Source: JAHFDS01 sp964593795 (GTDB lineage: Bacteria; Myxococcota_A; Polyangia; JAHFDS01). From it: DNA of 64,000 nucleotides. Below the pieces are notes generated by a model. That model saw only the letters and a list, made by a program, of their open reading frames with translations, was not told the origin of the DNA and searched no databases. The translations under genes were made by a program, and so were the position numbers. Position 1 is the stretch's first letter. Every line of letters begins with the position of its first letter. Positions 34,338 through 42,183 of the stretch are shown in pieces. Location: the NCBI GenBank assembly GCA_964593795.1, contig CAZQJC010000149.1, positions 28,409-92,408 on the forward strand. Direction: 5' to 3'.

Positions 34338-35945
34338 GTGACGAGCGAACGGCCAGCCCCGCCGACCGCGAAGGGCGAGCGATACTGCCCGACCTGCGAT
34401 CGGAGCTTCGGGCCGGACGTGCTGCGGTGCCCGGAGGACGACACCGCCCTCGTGCGGATCGGGGGCCTCGTCGATCCGATGGTGGGCCGCGACATCGAGG
34501 GGCGCTACACCGTGCGCGAGTTCCTCGGCGCGGGCGGCATGGGGACGGTCTACCTCGCGTGGCAGCACTCGGTGGGCCGCGGCGTCGCGCTCAAGGTGAT
34601 CGACTCGCGCCTGTGCCGGGACGCGATGGGCGTCCGGCGATTCCTGCGCGAGGCCAAGCTCGCGAGCCGGCTGTCCCAGCCGAACACCGTGAGCGTGCTC
34701 GACTTCGGGCAGACCCAGGACGGCCTCTTCTTCCTGGCGATGGAGCTCCTGCAGGGGCGCACGCTCGATCGCGTGCTCGCGGACGAGGGGCCGTTCTCAC
34801 CCGCGCGCCTCGTCCGCGTCGGCATCCAGCTCTGCGACGCGCTCGACGCGGCGCACGCCCTCGGCATCGTGCACCGCGACCTCAAGCCGTCGAACATCAT
34901 GGTGCTCGATCAGCCGGCCGGTCGCGACCTCGTCAAGGTGCTCGACTTCGGCCTCGCGAAGTCGATCGGCGGTGCGGAGACCGACTCCACGCAGAGCGGG
35001 CGGATCATCGGCACGCCGCAGTACATGGCGCCCGAGGTCATCCAGGGCGCCGAGGCCGAGGCGACGGCCGATCTGTACGCGCTCGGCGTCATCCTGCACG
35101 AGCTCGCGACCGGGGAGCCGCACCTGCGCGCGAAGAACACGAGCGAGCTCTATGCGCAGCAGGTCCTCGTGCCGTCGCGCGGCCTCGACGGGCGCGTGCC
35201 CGACGCGCTCGAGCAGGTCATCCTGCGGCTCCTGGCGAAGGAGCCGGCCAGCCGCCAGGCCTCGGCGCAGGAGGTCCGCGCCGCGCTGTCCGCGGCGGTC
35301 GGCCTGGACTCCGGCCCGCAGCCCGTCGTCACGGCGCCCCACCCGCGCACGGTTCCGATCGCGCGCCCCGCGCTCGCGCCGGGCCTCGCAGCCGCGCCGC
35401 CCGATGCGCCCACGGTCGTCCAGCCCATCCGCGCCAGGGTGGCGCCGGCCGAGGAGCCCGCGCCTGTCGCGCCGGTCGCCGGGGTGTCGCCGCCCCGGCG
35501 CGCGTCGGGCCTCGCGTGGATCGGGCTTTCGGCCCTGGTCCTGGCGGGCGGCGGCACGTGGCTCATGCTCTCGCGCCCCGCGGCGCTCCCGGCGCCGATC
35601 ATGAGCGCGCCTGCCCCGCGGGCAGCGCCCGAGCCGGCCCTGCCCCAGGCGCCCGTCGCCGTCCCGGCCGCGCAGCCCCCGAGCGTCACGCTGCGCTTCG
35701 AGGGGGCGCCCGGCACGCTCGTCACCGTGGGCGGCGTGGCCATCGGCCGGACGCCTGTCGAGCACCGCTGCGACAGGGGCGACAGGGCGCTCGCCGTCAC
35801 GTTCGAGCGCGACGGGCAGCGGAGCGCACGCTCCGTGGTCCCCGACCGCGATCGCGCGGTTCGCGTGACGATGCCGCGGGTGCGCGAGAAGCCGCCCACG
35901 CCGAGGGCGAAGCCGCCGGCCGACCCGGGCGCGCTGCCGTTCTGA
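34338..35945 (+). CDS. Membrane Ser/Thr protein kinase with zinc ribbon and PEGA-like sensor
   Basis: The 535-residue product has an N-terminal zinc-ribbon-like segment (residues 17-34, CPTC ... CPED) and a complete Hanks-type kinase domain: Gly-rich loop GAGGMGTVY, Lys86, HRDLKPSN (from residue 179), DFG (203) and GTPQYMAPE. A long Pro/Ala linker leads to one membrane helix (LAWIGLSALVLAGGGTWLML), and the periplasmic end holds a PEGA-like domain (VTLRFEGAPGTLVTVGG). It is thus an inner-membrane receptor kinase that may sense envelope polymers. Possible targets include the FHA activator encoded at 30711. The frame is open far upstream, but the GTG at 34338 fits the TACAAT box. Confidence 0.92.
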   Translation: MTSERPAPPTAKGERYCPTCDRSFGPDVLRCPEDDTALVRIGGLVDPMVGRDIEGRYTVREFLGAGGMGTVYLAWQHSVGRGVALKVIDSRLCRDAMGVRRFLREAKLASRLSQPNTVSVLDFGQTQDGLFFLAMELLQGRTLDRVLADEGPFSPARLVRVGIQLCDALDAAHALGIVHRDLKPSNIMVLDQPAGRDLVKVLDFGLAKSIGGAETDSTQSGRIIGTPQYMAPEVIQGAEAEATADLYALGVILHELATGEPHLRAKNTSELYAQQVLVPSRGLDGRVPDALEQVILRLLAKEPASRQASAQEVRAALSAAVGLDSGPQPVVTAPHPRTVPIARPALAPGLAAAPPDAPTVVQPIRARVAPAEEPAPVAPVAGVSPPRRASGLAWIGLSALVLAGGGTWLMLSRPAALPAPIMSAPAPRAAPEPALPQAPVAVPAAQPPSVTLRFEGAPGTLVTVGGVAIGRTPVEHRCDRGDRALAVTFERDGQRSARSVVPDRDRAVRVTMPRVREKPPTPRAKPPADPGALPF

Positions 35946-36455
35946 TCAGCGGCAGACGAAGGGCCAGGTCGCCACGACGGTGAACGCGTCGGGCATGGGG
36001 CGGCGGTTGACGGGTGCGCCCATGCCGTCGTCGAAGTCGCGGTCCGACACCACGATCTCGAGCACGTGCTGGCCGGGCACGCCGCCATCGGCGGTCACCA
36101 CCGAGTCGTCGATGCCGACGTCCGCGCACGAGAGGTTCCTGAACGCGACCGTGCGCACGGTCCCGGCGACCCCGGGTGGCGGAGACGTGGTCTGCCGGTA
36201 GAGCTGGTGGTTCGGCCGGTCGTAGTCCACGAACATGCGCAGGAACAGGCGATCCGCCCGGTCCGGGTCCGAGAGGTCGAGCTCGACCGTCTCCCCGCCG
36301 ATCCCGCCGACGGTGGCGAGCACGAGCGGCGTGGCAGGGTCTGGCCGTTGCCCGAGCAGCGACGGGGTGTTGTTGGGACCCGCCGGCGCGGGCGTCGCAG
36401 GTGGATCATCGCCGCAGGCAAGGAGCAGCACGGGGAGGAAGAGGCCGAGGCGCAT
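35946..36455 (-). CDS. Predicted lipoprotein of unknown function
   Basis: The 169-residue product starts MRLGLFLPVLLLAC, giving a lipobox with Cys14, and then a Pro-rich linker (DDPPATPAPAGPNNTP). The mature part looks like one beta-sandwich domain with two Cys that may pair (NLSCADVG and the end WPFVCR). No family is recognised. The ATG at 36455 is preferred because the longer frame upstream encodes only basic, shadow-like sequence. Its stop touches the stop of the kinase gene. Confidence 0.65.
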   Translation of the reverse strand: MRLGLFLPVLLLACGDDPPATPAPAGPNNTPSLLGQRPDPATPLVLATVGGIGGETVELDLSDPDRADRLFLRMFVDYDRPNHQLYRQTTSPPPGVAGTVRTVAFRNLSCADVGIDDSVVTADGGVPGQHVLEIVVSDRDFDDGMGAPVNRRPMPDAFTVVATWPFVCR

Positions 36456-36583
36456 CGCGCGGCGAGGTTCGCACGGACCGGCGGCGCGGCGGAAGCGTGC
36501 GCCGGAGGCCAGTGATTCCAGCCACATCGCGAAATCGACCCGCACCGCTTCCCATTTTCCGGCGCTCGCGTGTTCATGGATCG

Positions 36584-38287
36584 ATGGCTGCTTGGCTTGG
36601 ATGGATGCGGTGGGGTGCCCTCCTCGGGGTGCTCGCCGGGGTGCCCGCCGGGGCCGCCGCGGCGGCGCCACCGCGCGAGGACGCGCTCGCGCTCGTCGTC
36701 GGGTCGAACCACGGCGGGCCGGGACAGGCCGACCTGCGCTACGCGGAGGACGACGCGCGCCGCGTCTCCGACGTGCTCGCGGGCCTCGGCCGCTACGCGC
36801 CCGGGCAGGTTCGGACGCTGCTCCGGCCCGAGCGCGCGGCGTTCTTCGCCGCGGTCGACGAGCTCGCGGCGCGCGTGCGCGAGCGTCGCGCGCAGGGGCA
36901 CAAGGTGCAGCTCTTCTTCTATTACTCGGGGCACGCGCGGGCGAGCGCGCTCAACCTCGGCGCCGAGGAGGTGCCGCTCGCGGAGCTGCGCCGGCGCCTG
37001 CTCGGCATCCCGTCGAGCATGACCATCGCGATCCTCGACGCCTGCCAGTCCGGTGCGTTCTCGCGCATCAAGGGCGCCGAGGCCAGCGCCGACTTCTCCG
37101 TCAACTCGATCTCGCGCCTGAACGCCACGGGCGTCGCCGTCATGGCGTCGTCGAGCGCCACCGAGCTCTCGCAGGAGTCCGAGCAGCTCGCGGGCAGCTA
37201 CTTCACGCACCACCTGCTGGTCGCGCTGCGCGGCGCCGGCGACAGCGATCGCGACGGGCAAGTGACGCTCTCGGAGGCGTATCGCTACGCGTACCACCAC
37301 ACGCTCACCGACACCGCGGCCACGGCCGTGGGCAGCCAGCACGTGACGCTCGAGACGGGCCTTCGCGGCAAGGGCGAGGTGGTGCTGTCGTACCCCGCCG
37401 AGGCGAGCTCGCAGCTCGAGCTGCCCGCCGCGCTCGCGGGGCAGGTGCTGCTCTCGCGCGATCCGTCCGGCAGCGTCCTCGCCGAGCTGCAGAAGGCCGC
37501 CGGCGAGCCGGTCCGCCTCGCGCTGCCTGCCGGCCGCTACGTCGCGCTCTACCGCAAGGGCGCCGACGTCCGCCGCTGCGAGCTCGGGCTCGGTGATCAC
37601 GAAGCGCGCACGCTCGACGTGTCGGGCTGTCCCGCCGCGCCGGCGCCGGTCACGGTGGCCAAGGGCGGCGAGCTCGTGGGCGTGGTCGCGGCGCCCGAGG
37701 CGGAGGTGCGCGAACGCTGGGCGATCGAGCTCGGGATCGGCGGCGGCGACCCCAGCGAGGATCGCTACGTCGAGCGCCTCCGGGACTTCGGCTTCGACAA
37801 GCACCAGTTCCTGCCGCCGCCCAAGCTGCAGGGCGCCTTCTGGTGGCGCCTCGGGCCCTACCTCGGCCTCGTCGGCGAGGTCACGCAGTTCGAGGACCGG
37901 GACTACGCGCGCGGCACGCTCGACACCGCGGGAGACAAGCAGAACCAGTACTTCAAGTGGTGGGCGATGGGCCTCGGTGGAGCGCTGCGCGTGTCGTACC
38001 CGATCCTGCGCGGCTGGTTCGTGCCGTACGTGCAGGGCGGCGGCGGCTACGGCTTCGGCCGCAGCGTGTACACGTCCGTGGACGGCGACAAGCGCGAGGA
38101 CTCGAGCGACCTGCACTCGGGGTTCTACCTGGCCGTCGCGGCGGGCACGGCGCTCATGCCGTGGCGGCACCTCGGGGCGTACGGGCAGATCTCGTACACG
38201 GTCGCGCCCATCGTCTCGAACCTGCTCGGGGACCGGCACGACTCCGGCGGGGGCGCGCTCGTCGTGGGCCTTCGCACGGCGTTCTGA
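36584..38287 (+). CDS. Exported caspase-like protease fused to a barrel-like domain
   Basis: The 567-residue product has a signal peptide (GALLGVLAGVPAGAAAAA) followed by a C14 caspase-like domain. The catalytic dyad is His117 in FFYYSGHARA and Cys154 in ILDACQSGAF, each after the hydrophobic strand expected in the fold. An EF-hand-like loop (DSDRDGQVTLSEAY) follows, then a strand-rich linker, and a C-terminal part of about 180 residues with barrel-like strands (FVPYVQGGGGYGFG, VGLRTAF) ending in Phe. So a caspase-type peptidase appears to be exported and held at the outer membrane. Caspase-barrel fusions have to my knowledge no defined role. The start could also be the ATG at 36605. Confidence 0.8.
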   Translation: MAAWLGWMRWGALLGVLAGVPAGAAAAAPPREDALALVVGSNHGGPGQADLRYAEDDARRVSDVLAGLGRYAPGQVRTLLRPERAAFFAAVDELAARVRERRAQGHKVQLFFYYSGHARASALNLGAEEVPLAELRRRLLGIPSSMTIAILDACQSGAFSRIKGAEASADFSVNSISRLNATGVAVMASSSATELSQESEQLAGSYFTHHLLVALRGAGDSDRDGQVTLSEAYRYAYHHTLTDTAATAVGSQHVTLETGLRGKGEVVLSYPAEASSQLELPAALAGQVLLSRDPSGSVLAELQKAAGEPVRLALPAGRYVALYRKGADVRRCELGLGDHEARTLDVSGCPAAPAPVTVAKGGELVGVVAAPEAEVRERWAIELGIGGGDPSEDRYVERLRDFGFDKHQFLPPPKLQGAFWWRLGPYLGLVGEVTQFEDRDYARGTLDTAGDKQNQYFKWWAMGLGGALRVSYPILRGWFVPYVQGGGGYGFGRSVYTSVDGDKREDSSDLHSGFYLAVAAGTALMPWRHLGAYGQISYTVAPIVSNLLGDRHDSGGGALVVGLRTAF

Positions 38288-38303
38288 GGCCGTGGAGAGA
38301 TAT

Positions 38304-39410
38304 ATGGATAAGCGAATGATTCGCGCGGTGATGCTGGCCACGATGGCCCCGATGCTGATGGGCGCCTCGTGCGAGCCGGTGGTCAAGGACTCGAGCTTCG
38401 AGCTCTGGTGCGGCGATCAGCTCTGCGCGTGGAGCACGGACAGCGGCTCGGTCCGGCGCGTCGCGACCTGGCACGAGAAGGACTTCGGCGTCGAGCTCGT
38501 GGGTGACGGCGCGCGCATCTCGCAGCGCTCGGACCTCGACGATTCCACGGGGTGCCTGCGCTTCGAGCTCACCGCGGAGATCGAGGACCGGGCGAGCCTC
38601 GTCGTCGAGATGGACTTCTTCGACGACGGCAAGGTGGACTTCTCGCAGATCGTGCCGAGCGCGGGCTGGGCGCCGCTGCACTTCGACGTGCCGACGCCGA
38701 CGTCCTACCGCGGCGTGCGCTTCATCGTGCGCAAGACCGGCACGGGGCGAGCGATCCTCGCGCAGCTCGACGTCTCGAAGGGTGGCGATTGCACGAGCGC
38801 GCGTCCGACCCTGACAGACCGCCCGCTCGGCGCGGAGTGCGCGACCGAGGCCGGCGGTGCCGACCCCGGGCTCTGCGCGAGCGCCCTGTGCGACACGCGC
38901 GCGGGCGCCGGCGCACCCACGTGCGGCGCCTGCCAGGACGACACCGGCTGCTCGGCGGGACAGGCCTGCGGCGTCGAGTCGTCCGGCGGGCGCTACCTCC
39001 ACCTCGGGTGCGGCGCGGCCGGCCGTCACGGGATCGGCGAGCGCTGCGTGGCGGGCACCGAGTGCGCAAGCGGCGTCTGCTGCGGCGGCGTGTGCTCCGA
39101 GTGCTGCGCGGGCACGGGACCCGCGTGCAGCGGAGGACGCGCGTGCAGCCGCATCCCGTTCGACCCGCAGATCAAGCTCCTGCGACTGCCGTCGCTCTGC
39201 GCGCCAGGGCAGGGTACGGGTGTGGCCGGGGCGCCGTGCGTGGGTGCGAGCGACTGCGCGAGCGGGCGTTGCGCGGGCGCCGGGACGCTCTCGGCCTGCC
39301 AGGGGGACGGCCGTCGCTGTTCGACGAACGACGAATGCCACGTGCAGCCCGTCGGCGAGTTCGGACAAAACTGCATCGCGATCGGCACGGCGGGTGGAAG
39401 ATGCGAGTAG
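38304..39410 (+). CDS. Exported Cys-rich protein with D-S-S-F-x-L-W-C-G-D domain
   Basis: The 368-residue product has a signal sequence ending GASC, likely a lipid-modified Cys although the lipobox is imperfect. The first domain (about residues 28-160) repeats the blocks of the 11655-12140 lipoprotein: DSSFELWCGDQLCAWSTDSG, TWHEKDFGVELVG and GTGRAILAQLDV. The second half is a Cys-rich module of more than 20 Cys in loops such as CVAGTECASGVCCGGVCSEC, similar to disulphide-knotted modules of many myxobacterial surface proteins. GGAGAGA precedes the ATG. It lies 16 bases before the ECF sigma factor gene, so it may be in the same operon and may be a regulon member. Confidence 0.75.
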   Translation: MDKRMIRAVMLATMAPMLMGASCEPVVKDSSFELWCGDQLCAWSTDSGSVRRVATWHEKDFGVELVGDGARISQRSDLDDSTGCLRFELTAEIEDRASLVVEMDFFDDGKVDFSQIVPSAGWAPLHFDVPTPTSYRGVRFIVRKTGTGRAILAQLDVSKGGDCTSARPTLTDRPLGAECATEAGGADPGLCASALCDTRAGAGAPTCGACQDDTGCSAGQACGVESSGGRYLHLGCGAAGRHGIGERCVAGTECASGVCCGGVCSECCAGTGPACSGGRACSRIPFDPQIKLLRLPSLCAPGQGTGVAGAPCVGASDCASGRCAGAGTLSACQGDGRRCSTNDECHVQPVGEFGQNCIAIGTAGGRCE

Positions 39411-39426
39411 GGGACGCGGGCACGGC

Positions 39427-39921
39427 ATGGAGCTCTACCGCCGCTACGGGCCGGCGCTGGTGCGCAAGGCGGAGCGCATGCTCGGCAATCGCGAGGACGC
39501 GCGCGACGCGGTGCAGGGCCTCTTCGTCGACCTGCTCGATCGCACGCTCCCGGTGGAGCTGCGCGGAGAGGCGCCCGAGGGCGCGCTGCCGTACCTGTAC
39601 CGCGCGCTCACCAATCGCTGCCTCAACCAGCTCCGCGACGCGCGCACCCGCGCCCGGCTGCTCGAGCGCGAGGAGCGGCTGCTCGCGCCCAACCGCACGC
39701 GCTGCGAGGACGTGGTGGTGAGCCTCGACCTGCTCGCCAAGCTGTGCGCGCGCCTCGACGCCAAGGTGGCCGAGGTGCTGGTCTTCCGCTACGTCGACGA
39801 CCTCACGCAGGAGGAGATCGCGGCGATGTGCGGCACGAGCCGCAAGACGGTGAACGCGCGCCTCGCGAAGATCCAGGAGGCCGTCGCGCTGATCCGCGGG
39901 GGCGCAGGGGAGGGCGGATGA
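39427..39921 (+). CDS. ECF-type RNA polymerase sigma factor
   Basis: The 164-residue product has region 2 (LYRRYGPALVRKAERMLGNR and EDARDAVQGLFVDLLD), a linker, and region 4 with a helix-turn-helix (LDAKVAEVLVFRYVDDLTQE and IAAMCGTSRKTVNARLAKIQ). This is the minimal ECF layout for a sigma factor that directs alternative promoters in response to envelope signals. Its stop overlaps the start of the anti-sigma gene (ATGA). The start at 39427 leaves region 2 complete but with a very short N-terminus. Confidence 0.9.
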   Translation: MELYRRYGPALVRKAERMLGNREDARDAVQGLFVDLLDRTLPVELRGEAPEGALPYLYRALTNRCLNQLRDARTRARLLEREERLLAPNRTRCEDVVVSLDLLAKLCARLDAKVAEVLVFRYVDDLTQEEIAAMCGTSRKTVNARLAKIQEAVALIRGGAGEGG

Positions 39922-40628
39922 GCACCGCCGCGGCGCCTGCCTGCACCGGCGAGCCCGTGTCGTGGCTTCGCCTCGAGCGGTACGCGCTCGGCGAGCTCGG
40001 GGCTGCGGAGCGCAGCGTGATCGAGGCGCACCTCGCCGGCTGCGAGACCTGCCGCGCGTGCCTCGGGCGCGTGCAGGAGGGCGCGGTGGGCCTCCTGCCG
40101 CTGCCGGCGCGCGCCACCCTCGCGCCCTGGTGGCGGCGCCTCCTGCCCGTGCCGGTGCTGGCGCTCGCGGGGGCGGCCGCCGCGGCGCTCCTTGCGACGG
40201 GAAGGCCCTCGCCGCTCGTCGCGCCCGTCGGGGCCGCGGGGCAGGGCTACGTGGGCATCAAGGGCGACGGTGAGCTCGCGGTGGCGCTCGTGCGCGAGCG
40301 CGCGGGCGAGATCTCCGCCGATCCGGTCGGGTTCGCCGCGGGGGATCGCTTCAAGGTGCTCCTGACGTGCCCCCCGGGTCAGCAGCGCGAGGTCGTCGTG
40401 GCCGTGCTCCAGGACGGCGCGGCGGACCTCCCGCTGACGGCCACGATCGCGTGTGGGAGCCGCGTGGCGCTGCCGGGCGCGTTCCGCATGACTGGCGGCG
40501 GCGAGGCGCGCGTGTGCGTGGTGGCCGCGAGCGCGCGGGCGACCGTGACCGGGACGAGCGTGCCGGCAGGGGCGCCCTGCGCGGTGCTGAGGCCCGTGCC
40601 GCTCGATGGCGCCGAGCAGGGGGAGTGA
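39918..40628 (+). CDS. Zinc-finger anti-sigma factor, membrane-bound
   Basis: The 236-residue product has an N-terminal anti-sigma zinc-binding domain with H-x3-C-x2-C (IEAHLAGCETCRAC), one membrane helix (LLPVPVLALAGAAAAALLATG) and a periplasmic sensor part of about 130 residues with two Cys (LTCPPG, IACGSR). It should hold the ECF sigma factor inactive at the membrane until an envelope signal arrives. The overlapping start codon (ATGA) fits 1:1 production with the sigma factor. Confidence 0.88.
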   Translation: MSTAAAPACTGEPVSWLRLERYALGELGAAERSVIEAHLAGCETCRACLGRVQEGAVGLLPLPARATLAPWWRRLLPVPVLALAGAAAAALLATGRPSPLVAPVGAAGQGYVGIKGDGELAVALVRERAGEISADPVGFAAGDRFKVLLTCPPGQQREVVVAVLQDGAADLPLTATIACGSRVALPGAFRMTGGGEARVCVVAASARATVTGTSVPAGAPCAVLRPVPLDGAEQGE

Positions 40629-40754
40629 CCACTGGCCACCGGAGTCGCCCGCGCCGCCTGGCCACTGCCGGCGCCACGGGGGCGCACAACTCGCTGGAAC
40701 TGCTGCGCCCGCCGACGGCCCGCGGCTTGCTGTAGGCCTGCCGAGGTTCGACCC

Positions 40755-41444
40755 ATGGCCATCCGACTCCGACTCGATGAACGCGCGCTCCTCGCGCCGA
40801 TCCTGTTCGCCGCCTGCGGCTCCGGCGGAGGCGCCCTCGGCCCCGACGCTCCGGCCCCGCGCACCGACGCCGCGGTGCGAGCCGATGCCGTTCGCGCACC
40901 GGACGCCAGCAAGGCCGCGCTGTGCACCGATCGGTTCGGTGCGGCGCTGACGAGCTCCTTCGGACGCCTCGACGGCAAGGTGCTCGCGATCGTCGCGCCC
41001 GTGGACCAGCAGTGTCCGCGCCCGAACGGCGACCACCTGATCCTCGAGGTCACGATGGGCGGGGCGGCCTACCGCATGGTGGTCAACGTGCAGTCCGACC
41101 GCGCCGGTGCCGACGTGCGCGTACAGACGGCCGAGGTGACGGCGCCGCTCCCGGGCGAGCCGTTCGCCGACGGCTGGCACCCCGGCGCGACGCTCGACTA
41201 CGCCACCACGCTCTCCGTGCACGCCGACGCCTTCGCGCCCCACGAGCTCGGCGCGCTCGTGCAGTCGGTCTCGGACAGGATCACGATCGGCGCGCCGATC
41301 AGCGTCTACGCGACGAGCTCCGGCGGCGACAGCGCGCACCTCGTGCACAGGAACGGCAACGGCCACGACGGCGCGATCGTGCTGGATCCGACCGGCGCCT
41401 CGCCGCGCTGGCTGTTGTTCCGGTTCGTCGACCAGACGTTCTGA
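40755..41444 (+). CDS. Predicted lipoprotein of unknown function
   Basis: The 229-residue product has a somewhat charged signal sequence with the lipobox-like end LFAACGSGGG (Cys21), and a linker with repeated P-D-A/D-A units as in the NlpC/P60 lipoprotein. The mature domain is strand-rich with two Cys (ALCTD and QQCPRPNGDH) and ends WLLFRFVDQTF. I do not recognise the family. A TAGGCC sequence lies 16 bases before the ATG but is not a clean TANNNT box. Confidence 0.6.
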   Translation: MAIRLRLDERALLAPILFAACGSGGGALGPDAPAPRTDAAVRADAVRAPDASKAALCTDRFGAALTSSFGRLDGKVLAIVAPVDQQCPRPNGDHLILEVTMGGAAYRMVVNVQSDRAGADVRVQTAEVTAPLPGEPFADGWHPGATLDYATTLSVHADAFAPHELGALVQSVSDRITIGAPISVYATSSGGDSAHLVHRNGNGHDGAIVLDPTGASPRWLLFRFVDQTF

Positions 41445-41474
41445 AGTGGTGTACCTGCAGCTCCTGCTCTGAGC

Positions 41475-41480
41475 TACCCT
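41475..41480 (+). promoter_or_regulatory. TACCCT, candidate -10 box of the DUF1707/MBL operon
   Basis: TACCCT ends 7 bases before the ATG at 41488, with no purine-rich ribosome site in the gap. Confidence 0.45.
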
Positions 41481-41487
41481 GCCGCCG

Positions 41488-42183
41488 ATGGCGGAGGAGG
41501 CGACAACGAGCCTGGTCGCGCTGCGCGCCCGGCGCGAACAGGTGATCGCGCAGCTCTCGGCGCGCTTCGAGGAGGACGTCTTCGGGCTCGAGGAGCTCGA
41601 GGCGCGCCTCGACCGCGCGCACGCGGCGGTCTCGGTGGCCGAGCTCGACGCGATCGTGGCGGATCTGTCCGCCGCGCCGGCGGCGCTCGCGATGCGGCAG
41701 CCGGGCACGCTCGTGCGCGACGATCCCACGCGGCCCGAGCGCAAGCGGGTCTGGTGCATCCTCTCGGGCGTCGACCGGCGCGGGCGCTGGACGGTGCCAC
41801 GCCGGATGTCGGTCTTCTGCTGCCTGGGCGGCGGGCGCATCGACTTCCGCGAGGCGGACTTCGGCCCCGGCGTGAGCGAGCTGCACATCACGGCGATCAT
41901 GGGCGGCTTCGAGATCTTCGTGCCGCCCGAGCTGGCGGTGGACATGGAGGCGAGCGCGATCATGGGCGGCTTCGACGAGCGCCACCGCGCGCCGGTGTCG
42001 CCCGACCCGGCTCGACCCGTGCTGCGCATCCGCGGCATCGCGGTGATGGGTGGGGTCGAGGTCGTGACGCTCCTGCCTGGGGAGACGCGCCGGCAGGGCC
42101 GCAAGCGCGAGCGCAAGGAGCGCAAGGCCCTCGCCGCCGCCGCTGCGCAGAAGCGCCTGCCGGGAAAGCCGGAGGGCGCGTGA
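41488..42183 (+). CDS. DUF1707 and LiaF-like domain protein
   Basis: The 231-residue product begins with a DUF1707/SHOCT-like helical motif (RREQVIAQLSARFEEDVFGL and ELEARLDRAHAAVS), which in many bacteria forms the cytoplasmic start of small membrane or regulatory proteins. Its C-terminal half is a LiaF-like strand-rich domain (DFREADFGPGVSELHITAIM and repeated IMGGFE/IMGGFD), a right-handed beta-helix-like fold associated with cell-envelope stress. No membrane helix is evident, so it is probably cytoplasmic. It is coupled to the MBL-fold gene through GTGA. Confidence 0.8.
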   Translation: MAEEATTSLVALRARREQVIAQLSARFEEDVFGLEELEARLDRAHAAVSVAELDAIVADLSAAPAALAMRQPGTLVRDDPTRPERKRVWCILSGVDRRGRWTVPRRMSVFCCLGGGRIDFREADFGPGVSELHITAIMGGFEIFVPPELAVDMEASAIMGGFDERHRAPVSPDPARPVLRIRGIAVMGGVEVVTLLPGETRRQGRKRERKERKALAAAAAQKRLPGKPEGA

